From positions 11,546,951 through 11,610,950 of the forward strand of contig OY783194.1 of NCBI GenBank assembly GCA_963678675.1: DNA of 64,000 nucleotides, read 5' to 3'. The DNA is from Xiphydria camelus (taxonomy: Eukaryota; Arthropoda; Insecta; Hymenoptera; Xiphydriidae). Positions 53,700 through 64,000 of the stretch are shown in pieces. The position numbers and the translations under genes were made by a program. Each line of letters opens with the position of its first letter. Within the stretch, counting starts at the first letter, position 1. Under the pieces are notes generated by a model. It was not told the origin of the DNA. It made no database searches and saw nothing but the letters and a program-made list of their open reading frames with translations.

Positions 53700-53960
53700 T
53701 GAGTGTTTGAGTAGGGTTTTCTTCCAATAGAGCTTACAATTGTCCATCTTCGAACTCCTTTGTTTGACCTGGCCGTTGTTTTTCGTGAACATCACAGTTT
53801 CCACTTTTGGAGCGACGAAACCAGTCTCTACCTACTGTTTCTGATGGAGCAGATTCAGCATAAGTTTGCAGAAGTACCTAATTGATGAACTGCAGCAGCA
53901 CTTTTTTCGAAATCAAAGTAGTCTAGAAGAACACATCGAAAAAACAACTTGTCGCGTTCC
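53700..53960 (-). pseudogene. Mariner transposase N-terminal fragment
   Basis: Frame: SKKVLLQFIN-stop-VLLQTYAESAP, SETVGRDWFRRSKSGNCDVH, EKQRPGQTKEFEDGQL-stop-ALLEENPTQTLKELAHKE. The YGE-ALS--C--WF-RF+SG+FD and ALL-E-P-QT-KELA pattern is the mariner N-terminal helix-turn-helix. Two stops are present and the frame is cut by repeat U at about 53697. Confidence 0.65.
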
Positions 53961-54480
53961 ATTTTCTTTGGTTATAGACATAGACTTATATTAACAAAAA
54001 ATGGCAGTTTAATTACTGAATCTTAATAAGAAATGTCCATAATTGAGAGTGATTCAAGAAGTATTAGTCGCTGTGCATGATATAAGTATTATAGTTAGAG
54101 CCATCTACAGGAGAACAGTGGCTTTCAATGCAATCTCCTAATAACTATCTACTTATTTCAAGCGATTGATTTCCAACTGTTGTAAGACAGAATGTCTCTC
54201 TTGTTTAAATCTTAGAGTAGTGAAAAAGTAGGCCGACTGCAAAAGTCAATAAGACATAATTCAATAAAATTTAATTATCAACTTTTCAATGTACACTAAA
54301 ATTTGAATCAATTGGCTACCTTTGCAGTAAAATACCGAATAAAATATACCTAATAATTTGCATTCAGAGACGTAGATAGTGAATCGTAAACGTGGTTCCC
54401 ATTGTTTTGGAAATCCTGGACAAATCGCGGAAATTTTTCAGGGATATGGAATACCTTTTTTTTTAAGGAGGAAAAAATGC
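53961..54480. other. Sequence without recognised gene
   Basis: It may include the mariner 5' leader near 54098-54170; nothing else is seen. Confidence 0.35.
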
Positions 54481-55080
54481 TTTTTACACACACCCGGGTT
54501 TGGCTAGTACCCGGGGAGTGTGGGACTCGAGACACCCCGCCGCAGTATGTTTTGCCTGCGAGTGCAATACGGGGGCCCCCTACCCACTAAAACTACCTCC
54601 ATCCAAGCCTTCCTAAAATGAGAGGCCCTGGTAACGACCGACGAGGGTCCAACTACAGGGAACTCCCGTAGGTTTGAGTTCGGCACTCTCCACTTATTCG
54701 CCATTAATCCCTTAAATGACACTTCTTTTCTTCTTGGGTTAGTGCCTACTACCTTCATTCCGGAAGACGATACCTAAGTTATGACCATATCACTTCAGAT
54801 CACCCATAATGGAGGAGGAGGATCGGGCCAGCGCAGGAGACGTGAGGGCGACACAACTCGCGGCCCACGGGCTGACACGATACCGATTCCTCCGAAAACT
54901 ACAACTACGACTATATGCCCTCCACTCACACATGCAGAGTGGTGGCTTGCGCCGGCCGAAAAGGGCTGGAGCACTTCTAACGGAGTGGTGGGTAACCACT
55001 GACCAGTGCCCCCGGTGCCACACATCTCTCCGATCCCGACGCTGATATCTAGAATGTTGGGACATCCCACCAACAAGGGA
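54481..55080. other. GC-rich block of unknown nature
   Basis: It starts with CACCCGGGTTTGGCTAGTACCC-like words and has open frames of 70-90 codons on both strands. None is recognisable, although a C-x2-C pair in TTDQCPRCHTSLR (plus strand, about 55000-55038) may belong to a decayed LINE or zinc-finger protein. Confidence 0.3.
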
Positions 55081-55587
55081 TATGGAATACCTGGAAAGGG
55101 TTAGGGAATTTCAATAAAATCTCTTGAATAAAGAACATCACCCTATTTATTAAGCTACTGAGGTGATATTAATTTTCAATACATTATTCTTGAGGAATAT
55201 CTAATCAATATTTTTTGTAACATAGCATAAATACGCATACAACTTGTGATGCTTTTGCAACATAAGCTTGAACATAGTTTGAATCTTGTTAAATTATAAT
55301 CTGTATTTAATTCCTTCTCTTCATCGATCCGTGCATACGATGAATATGTTCTATTACATTGGTAAATTTTATATAGCTTTTGTTATGCTTACACCTTTTT
55401 TGAGCTTATGCTCTTTTATAATGAATCATATTTCAGACCACATTAAGAAATGTTTCTTTCACTCACCTAAAGTGTCTATGAGTTAATTAAATGGTATAGA
55501 AAAAAACGCGATGTTTGCTTTGGAAAACCTGACAAATTTAAGGAATTTTAAAATAAAAATTTGTGGCAACCCTGTAAAGGTATATAA
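55081..55587. other. AT-rich sequence without recognised feature
   Basis: Two short plus-strand frames (55286-55486 and 55511-55705) have no supporting features. Confidence 0.4.
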
Positions 55588-55589
55588 TA

Positions 55590-57309
55590 CAATAGCGACC
55601 AAAAAAAAGGTACCACTCAGTGAAAAATTACATTCAAGTGTATTTCAGAAAAATGAATGGTTTTGTAACAATGGCTATTTTAGGGTTTTGTTTACCTCTT
55701 TTTGACGAGTATTTTCCGTATTTTATTTCGAGGATTTAGTATTTTGTATTTAAGTTTATGATCAATTTTTTCATGCACTTCAATTTTAAGGCAGTCAAAA
55801 AAAGCGTACCATCACTATAAAGGTAACATATATTTTTGAAATGAAAACAAAATTGAATGATAATAATAAAACAACGATATTGTGATCTTAGTATTTAGTA
55901 GGTAGCATATCCTTTTGCTGCAATCACAGCCGTGCAACGGACGGCATCGAATCCACCAACTTTATCACTTTTTCAATGGGGATTTTTGCCCAATCGTCCG
56001 ACAATGCCTCTACCAAGTCATCCAATTTCTTAAATTTTCGAGTTCTTACGCGTCGCTCGAGCTCTTCCCACATGTACTCGATTGGGTTAAGGTCCGGCGA
56101 CTGTGCTGGCCACTGCAAAACCCGAACCCTATGAGCAGTCAACCATTCCTTCACCAATCGCGACGTGTTTTTGGAGTCATTGTCGTATTAAAACGTCCAT
56201 TCCGGTGTCATTTTATCCGTCGCATACGGCAACATAACGTTCTCGAGGAGATCCCGATACGTAACGCCCGTCATAGTTCCTCCAATACGGAATAACGGAC
56301 TGACTCCATCGCGACTAAAGCATCCTTAAAAAGTCAATATTGACTAACAATAAGAGTATTTAATTACTCTCCAAAACCTTAATATTACCCCAAGTCATAA
56401 CACTTCTACTGCCGTGCTTTATCATCGGGACTTGATAACTCCTATTAAAACGCTGGCCGATCGAACGATGAATGTATTTGATGCCATCGGACGAAAAAAG
56501 ATTAAATTTGCTCTCATCCGACCAAAGAATCTTAACCCAATTTATATTTGTCTACGTCAGGTTGCTCCTGGCAAACTTCAAGCGGGCTTTGCGGTTCTTT
56601 GCCGAGATCAGTGGCTTCTTGGACAGCCGCCTGGCGAGTAGTTTCGCCTCTCGAAGCCTTCCTCCCGCGGTTTCCGTACTAATATCCAAGCCCATATGTT
56701 CCCGAGCGTACATGCGAACGTCAGCGGCTGTCTTCTTTGGATCGTACTAATCGACGATTATCATATCACTTCCGGCTTTCTATCCACGAAATCAGTGGCT
56801 CGAAACTTACTAAATAGGCGGCTGCCCATCGCATTGCTGACGTTGAACTCCGCAGCAATATTACGATTGCTACGGCCAACTAACTTTCCGTTCACGATCA
56901 CCTAACATTCTTCAACAGTTACTCGCTTTACCATCACTGAAAGCACAGCGAAGTATTAGGTATTCAACTTTGCTTCTCCCATTTTCCTAATGATGATAGA
57001 TATGAAAAACGGCGGGAGCAAAGTTGTACACCTAATATAACAAGGAAAAAACATTAAATACAAGAAATGACGGAAAAATACAGGTGGTACGTTTTTTTTG
57101 ACTGCTCTAAAATGAACGTGTATGGAAAAAATTAATCATAAACTTAAACACGAAACAATACATCCACAAAATAAGATATGGAAAATACTCGCAAAAAAAG
57201 AGGTAATCAAAACCCCAAAACAGCCATTATTAAAATACCATTCGTTTTTCTAAAATACGCTCGAACGTAATTTTTCACTAGGTAGTACGTCTTTTTTTGA
57301 CCGCTATTG
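55590..57309 (-). mobile_element. Full-length Tc1-like transposon, IR/DR type
   Basis: TA (55588-55589) and TA (57310-57311) flank CAATAGCG(A/G)(C/T)CAAAAAAA. The TIRs are ~240 bp. Each contains an outer and an inner copy of the CAAAAAAA-CGTACCA block (55597-55614 and about 55792-55811 at the left; 57079-57107 and about 57284-57304 at the right). This matches the paired transposase-binding sites of IR/DR Tc1 elements. The transposase gene lies on the minus strand. Confidence 0.85.
55924..56934 (-). pseudogene. Tc1-like transposase, near full length, several stops
   Basis: The start is MVKRVTVEEC at 56934. Then, with stops at codon 11 and later: NGKLVGRSNRNIAAEFNVSN (HTH), SRLFSKF, KKPLISAKNRKARLKFARSN, ILWSDESKFNLFSSDGIKYI (first catalytic Asp), VMVWG-like region lost near 56300, GVSPLFRIGGTMTGVTYRDL, MTPEWTF-stop-YDNDSKNTSRLV (second Asp), WPAQSPDLNPIEYMWEELER (Glu, DD34E) and DSMPSVARL-stop at 55924. 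About 337 codons, the usual Tc1 length. At least four stops make it inactive. Confidence 0.85.
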
Positions 57310-57311
57310 TA

Positions 57312-58138
57312 CGTATATGTTAGCGTTAAAGTACGAAATCTGTTATTCTATGAAATCACGCGTTAATCTATGGAATAACTAATGCGGTCAGTGAAAGTAT
57401 ATAATTTCAGTGTTTTTAACACTTTAACTAGGTAGTTATTCTATATATTAACGCCGAAGCATCCGTGAAAGTATGAAATAAACATTATAATGTGTTAAGT
57501 GTGCAAGGATCTGAAAAGTTAATAACATCAGTGACTGAAAAAGAAGCAGAAGTGAAATACTATTGTTCAAATGATTCGCTTTTTGATGTTTTATACGATA
57601 CTCCTAACCTAACCTAACCTAACCTAAACAAACCTAACCAAATGATGCACAAACTGAAACTAATACTAATGAAATCGACGTAGATACTGGGGCAGCGGAA
57701 ATATTTATCTCTTATGTTTTTTAATAAATTTAGCATCGAACGCGAAAGAGAAGAAGCTTTAACTAACAGTAGGTAGTTAATTCATAAAATACCTAGTTAC
57801 TCTATAAATTAACAAGTTAGAATGTTGAATAAATATTCTATTTCATACTTTAACTAAAATGCCACGTTATTATATAAAATAATTAGTTATTACATAGATT
57901 AACTGAATTTCATACTTTAACGCTACCATAGAGATACTTCATTTTGGATGTAAAATGCATGTTAAAGTTAAGTTGAGTCAGTAAGAAGAAATTTTATTGA
58001 GCAGTTTAGTTAACGAAAGTTCAATTGATACCTACACATGTATATAAAAATGGAAAGTTAAAGTGGCATCAATGAATTTTTAGTTAAAAAGGAAAATACG
58101 GACGACAGATCACAATATAAGTACTGAACAATACCACG
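57312..58138. other. AT-rich sequence with TTAGG run
   Basis: There are many GTTA/TAAC words and no frame of interest. See 57604-57641 for the telomere-like run. Confidence 0.4.
57604..57641 (-). repeat. Interstitial (TTAGG)n-like run
   Basis: CCTAACCTAACCTAACCTAA, then degenerate CAAACCTAACC. On the minus strand this is the insect telomeric unit TTAGG, 4-6 copies. Confidence 0.8.
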
Positions 58139-58408
58139 GTGTCCGGTGATGCATCGCTCGAGCAGATGCGCGCATATGTATGTACGTCGGTATGCCGCAT
58201 CGTACTTCGTGCATCGTACATCGCTTGCGCAGCTCGGCCCGCTCGTTCATCACGACGATCTAATAACCCTCCACCGTGGCTCGATGCTCACCGCCTACGG
58301 ATGAGGGATGAGACGGTCGGCTTTGTTGTAGAAATTACAGGAATTCCTACGCACAGCCGAGTTCTATTCTGTGTGTTCCATTTACCCTCTTTCGTGTTCT
58401 TTGTTATA
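58139..58408. other. GC-richer sequence without recognised gene
   Basis: An open plus-strand frame lacks any known motif. Confidence 0.35.
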
Positions 58409-58830
58409 CAGGGTGAGCCAAATGTATGGAAACGGTGGAATAACTTTCGAGGGAGACATTTTGAAGAAAAATGTTTCCAACAAAACATTTAGGATTTTTC
58501 CCTGGCCATCCAATGGTGACCTTGAATCTGACCATGAACTCGACCTTGAAGGTCATTCCAAGGTCAAGGTCGCTTTTTTAAATGGGAACCCCTATTTTTT
58601 ATGGCGGATTTGGAAGGAGCGGAAAATTTTACGTCCGAATATGACCTTTGACCTTGACCTTGGATTCAAGGTAAAGGTCAACGATCAAATAGGAAAGTTT
58701 TAGGTTTTTTCCCTGGCCATCTAATGGTAACCATGAATCTGACCTTGACCTCGACCTTGAAGTTCATTCCAAGTTCAAGGTATCTTTTTTAAATGGCAAC
58801 CTACATTTTTTATGGTGTTAGCAACCGGCC
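58409..58830 (+). repeat. AGGTCA-rich repeat
   Basis: It starts TACAGGGTGAGCCAAATGTA. Two tandem copies of TTTTTCCCTGGCCATC(C/T)AATGGT...GACCTTGAAGGTCATTCCAA occur (about 58493 and 58708). The same TCCCTGGC(T/C)A and AGAAAAA(C/T)GTTT words are found in the Helitron at 15990-16420, so the two repeats are related. No mirror end is seen. Confidence 0.65.
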
Positions 58831-58995
58831 ACTTAAGGCAAGGTGACATGAGCACAAAATTTTGGATAAATCGGTGGATATTCCAAAATTTTGCCACTAT
58901 CTTGGATCCGTCATCTTGTATTGAAGTATTTTCAAAATCTATCTTCAGAATCGTAATCAGCAACCCAAAAAAAAACCCCGTACCAAATTTCAGAT

Positions 58996-60061
58996 AAATC
59001 GGTGGATTCTGCTGATGTCGTAAATAGACTTTGCTCGCCAATATCGAAATCCAGGAGGAATGTTACGATGGATAATTGGTTTACTTCCTATGAAGTTGCT
59101 CAAAACCTACTAAAAAATCATCAGCTGACAATTGTTGGAACACTAAGGAAAAATAAGAGACAGATTCCTGATGACTTTTTTACCAAGCGACCAGTAAAGA
59201 CCAGCATGTTTGGATTCACAGAAGATGCGACCATAGTTTCCTATTTACCGAAGAAAAACAAGCAGGTCATATTATTATCAACTCTCCACCATTTCGACTC
59301 TGTTGATCCAGAATCTGGAGAAGATGCCAAGCCAGAAATTATTACCTTTTATAACTCCACGAAATGTGGAGTTGATGTAGTTGACCAACTCACAGCAAAA
59401 TATAATATAGCCAGAAACACACGCGTAGGTGGCCTATGGTTATTTTATATGGCCTCCTCAATGTTGCTGCAATAAATGCTTTATTTATATTTAGGGCTAA
59501 CTTTGAGGGAAATAATGGAAAAATTCAAAGACGAATATTCCTGAAACAACTTGGTAATCAACTTGTAATGAGTTACTTGAAAAGTAGAGTGAATTCCCAA
59601 TACCTTCCCAGAGAGATTCGTCAACTTGCCGCAAGAATAAGTGGAACTGTGTTACAGCAATCTGTGGAAATTGCCCAAAACAAACGTGGGCGATGTGCCT
59701 TCTGTAAAGACCGGAAAACTAGATACAGATGCAAGTTTTGCAAGAAATATATTTGCCTGGAACATACTACGTCTGTTTGCCACGTGTGCGCAGAAAATTT
59801 TTCCGAATAGTCACTATACAGGGTGTTTAGTAAGACATTACCAAAAATGCAATACAAGTTTATTTCACTTTTAATGGTTTATATTATGAGAAATGAATGT
59901 AATATTTTTTTTATACATCACTGATTATCTTTGTTAATAACATTTTAACACATTACTGGAAATATATGGTTTTGTTTTGATAGTACGTCTGTCTTTTTAC
60001 TGGGTCCATCAGACCCAATGCGTTCCTCCGTGTCAAATAAAATCAAGCGTCCACTGCAGGG
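58996..60061 (+). mobile_element. piggyBac element, 5'-truncated
   Basis: The 3' terminus CCACTGCAGGG is followed by TTAA (60062-60065), with a palindromic TGGGTCCATCAGACCCA just inside. The body begins abruptly at about 58996 after the AGGTCA-rich repeat. A CAGGGTG word (59820) lies in the 3' region. Confidence 0.8.
59002..59809 (+). pseudogene. piggyBac transposase, C-terminal half
   Basis: DVVNRLCSPISKSRRNVTMD, NWFTSYEVAQNLL (second catalytic Asp in MDNWFTS), VGTLRKNKRQIP, VILLSTLH, PEIITFYNSTKCGVDVVDQL (third Asp), then a 1-nt deletion near 59427, WPMVILYGLLNVAAINALFI, YLPREIRQL and RGRCAFCKDRKTRYRCKFCK, KYICLEHTTSVC, stop at 59807-59809. These are piggyBac DDE motifs and the C-terminal zinc-binding domain. 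The first Asp and all upstream sequence are missing. The truncation and frameshift make it inactive. Confidence 0.85.
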
Positions 60062-60065
60062 TTAA

Positions 60066-61600
<1,535 letters not shown>

Positions 61601-61669
61601 CTTTATTAGCTTTCTTAGCTATTCATTATACATTTTATTACAAGTTATCTCCTATGTGTATATAACGTT

Positions 61670-64000
61670 TTACTTAACTACCGGTATTATAAATTCCTTT
61701 AACAATCGTTTGAACTGGTCAAGCTTCTCACAGTCTTTTACCTCCATCGGTAACGCATTATATAATTTCACTCCCTCATAGAAAAGGCTCTTTTGCGCAT
61801 TTCTTGTTTTCCTAAACTTAATGACTATATCCTCAGCTTGTCGCGTGACCCTACCAGTCTTTGATCCAACTACTACAAGCTTCTCCTTCAGTTCATTCGG
61901 CAAAAGATTCTTAACAGCTTTAAAAACAAATATACATACATTGTAGTGGAGCCTCTGCCTTACCGACATAAATTGTACCGCAAGCAACATGTCATCCACC
62001 TTCGTATACCTACTGCATTGCAATATGACCCTCATTGCCCTATTTTGCGCTATCTGCAATTTACATAATTCTGTCTCACCCATATCCACTAATAATGTCG
62101 CACAATACTCGAAGTGAGGTGCCACTATTGCCTTATAAATTATACACCTCGTATATGCCGATACATATTGCCCAATTCGGTTTAAAAAGCTTATTTTCTT
62201 ACCAATTTTCTTTAACATATACTCACAGTGATCATTGAATCTCAACTTATCATCAATAATTATCCCCAAGTATTTCATAATTTCCACACGTTTTAATTCC
62301 ACTCCATCCATACACTTTAGCACAATACTCCCTTTTATCTCTTTTCTCATACTTCTTACAACCATAAATTTAGTTTTTTCCGCATTCATTTTCAATTTAT
62401 TCCTATTCATCCATTCTTCTACAATGTTTAATGCCTCGTTCATTTAAACTCTAATTCATCACTACTTTCTCCAAAAACGTATATTAATGTATCATCAGCA
62501 AACATTTTTATCACACAGTTGTCCGGGCATATATCAATTATATCATTTATATACAGTATAAATAATAGCGGGCCCAGTACGGACCCTTGCGGTACTCCAT
62601 ATTCTGTATTAATCACTTTGGAGCATTTGTCGTTGATACGGACTTGCTGTGTCCTGTTACTTAAATACGATGTAAACCAATCTAGAACCTTTCCTCTGAT
62701 TCCTTCTTTGAACAATTTATCTAATAATAATTCCCTATCAACTGTCTCAAATGCTCTTCTTAAATCCATGAAGATTACTCCTACCATTTTCCTTTCACTA
62801 ATAAGTACTTTCCATTCATCAATAACAGTTTGAATCGCTGTTTCACAGGAGTATTGTTTTCTAAAACCTGACTGATGTTCTGTTATGACATTGTTTATTT
62901 CCAAAAAATTATCCATTTGACTTTTAACTATTAATTCTAGCACCTTCTCATATAATGGCAACATGTTGATTGGTCTAAGCTCACTTGCCTTTCTGGGATT
63001 AGCTACCTTCGGGATCGGAAGGATAGTGGACGTTTTCCAGTTCTCTGGACAACACCCCTCCCGTAACAAACCGTTTATTAAATCGACAAATTCTTGTCCT
63101 ATTGCACTGGTCACCAATTGCAATACTTCAGTCGATATTCCTTCCTCTGTACCCTTCTTCTTTGGGAGCCCCTTCACAATCTTCACAAGGTCACCTATTT
63201 CAATGTTCTCAAAGTCTTCCATTACTCTTTCGTTTTCTCTACCACCTCCCAATAAAAATCTTCTTCTATTTGGACTACTGGATACATCACTCTTTATTGA
63301 CTTCACTATGTTATTAATACTTTCCACATAGAACACGTTAAATTTATCAGCTATGCTTCCTTCCATCTTAACGTCTACTGCCTCAAAGTCTATACCCTCC
63401 ATATCTCTCGTACATGATACCTCTCCTTTGATTAATTCTTTCATCGTTTTCCACATTTTTGTCGGATCATTCTTATTACAATCTATCATTCTTTCGTAGT
63501 ACTCCTTCTTCGTATCCCTTATTATTTTTACCACTGCGTTCCTTTCCACTTTAAATTTATTCCAACTATCCTCTTATTGTCAAAAACTGCTTTTCCATAC
63601 GCCCTATCTCTTCTATTTGCCATTATTCTAATCTCATCTGAGTACCATTTTTTTCCCTCCCATGTTCCTTGCACCTTATATGTCCTTTTGGGTGCGAACT
63701 TGTCCAGCGTATTGACTATACTGTCAACAAACATGTTTGCCCTGCTATTCAGATCCAAATCCTCATTTGATTGTACAGCATCTTTCAGGGTTCTTATGAA
63801 GTCTTCTTGTTTGATTTTATTGTAATCCCTGGCTAGGAATTCTCTACACTTATTATTTGCATTCTTTTTATTTAATACTATTTTTATCCAGGCATGATCC
63901 GTTATTTTAGGTATATATTCTACTTTCGCATTAACAGCCATATTTGCAAACAGTAAATCAATAGTTGTTCGGCTGTCCTTTGTAATTCTTGTCGGTTTAT
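61670..64000 (-). pseudogene. LINE ORF2: AP endonuclease (C-term) and reverse transcriptase, two 1-nt shifts
   Basis: From 64000: TKDSRTTIDLLFANMAVNAK and ITDHAWIKI (endonuclease SDH-like motif); frameshift at about 63560-63580; KFKVERNAVVKIIRDTKKEY; RPINMLPLYEKVLELIV; SGFRKQYSCETAIQ; GVIFMDLRRAFETVDRELLL (RT motif A, Asp present); YGVPQGSVLGPLLFILYIND (motif B); KMFADDTLIY (catalytic FADD); frameshift at 62440-62443 (one A missing before MNEALNIVEEW); KTKFMVV; VEIMKYLGIIID; PHFEYCATLLVDM; end IPVVK at 61670. The enzyme nicks target DNA and primes reverse transcription there. Only two shifts and no other stops: a young copy or sequencing errors in short homopolymers. Jockey/CR1/L2-like by motif B; the clade is not resolved. 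Confidence 0.85.

Noticed and set aside
54795..55076. Long Gly/Val-rich frames in the GC-rich block
   Set aside because: Frames of similar length exist on both strands, which is a base-composition effect; no motif repeats between them.

Overview
The window looks like a transposable-element (TE) dense, AT-rich stretch of an insect (at least arthropod) nuclear genome. The evidence is the mixture of mariner, Tc1, piggyBac, PIF/Harbinger, Helitron and EN-RT LINE remnants, several repeat-borne protein families that I remember from arthropod genomes, a short run of the insect telomere unit TTAGG, and one GT-AG intron. I found no convincing host gene and no rRNA or functional tRNA gene. Nearly all protein-like sequence is a broken TE gene. 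There are no bacterial-type operons, so no genes 'work together' in that sense; the organisation is one of nested insertions.

Layout. 0.2-2.8 kb: an element with TTAA target duplications carrying the C-terminus of a transposase-like protein, with a second TTAA element nested in it. 3.2-5.2 kb: an AT-rich element with CACTG ends. 5.3-6.2 kb: a snap-back mariner-like copy. 7.4-10.6 kb: a 0.73-kb-arm snap-back structure with two younger insertions. 10.7-23.3 kb: a giant palindrome whose inner arms are 4.11 kb each once a one-sided Helitron and a one-sided short element are removed. 24.4-26.9 kb: a Helitron helicase fragment split by a CACAG-ended element. 27-32.7 kb: MITEs, a deleted mariner and two more snap-back structures. 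32.9-36.5 kb: a complete 3.66-kb CACAG-ended element with 0.38-kb terminal inverted repeats (TIRs) and a broken gene of an unnamed Cys-rich family. 37-42.7 kb: MITEs and a 1.5-kb element holding three ~290-bp tandem units. 42.9-45.6 kb: two PIF/Harbinger copies in opposite orientation, 62 bp apart. 45.6-48.3 kb: a snap-back element with two arms of 1069 bp each around an intron-containing gene fragment. 49.4-55 kb: MITEs, a snap-back Tc1 end, a piggyBac 3' end and an unclassified repeat. 55.6-57.3 kb: a full-length but broken Tc1 element of IR/DR type. 58.4-60.1 kb: an AGGTCA-rich repeat and a 5'-truncated piggyBac. 61.2-64 kb: a GA microsatellite with an assembly gap, then an EN-RT LINE running off the right edge.

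The most striking property is structural. At least six elements from unrelated families consist of a central gene remnant (or short spacer) between two inverted copies of one end, and the arms match in length to within a few bases. Several arms carry one-sided insertions whose empty site survives in the partner arm, which gives relative ages and argues against a pure assembly artefact. The best candidate for an undescribed system is the 32856-36519 element, where a family I know only as uncharacterised proteins is the sole gene inside a well-delimited DNA transposon. All coordinates and motifs were read by eye; family assignments are from memory and no database search was run.
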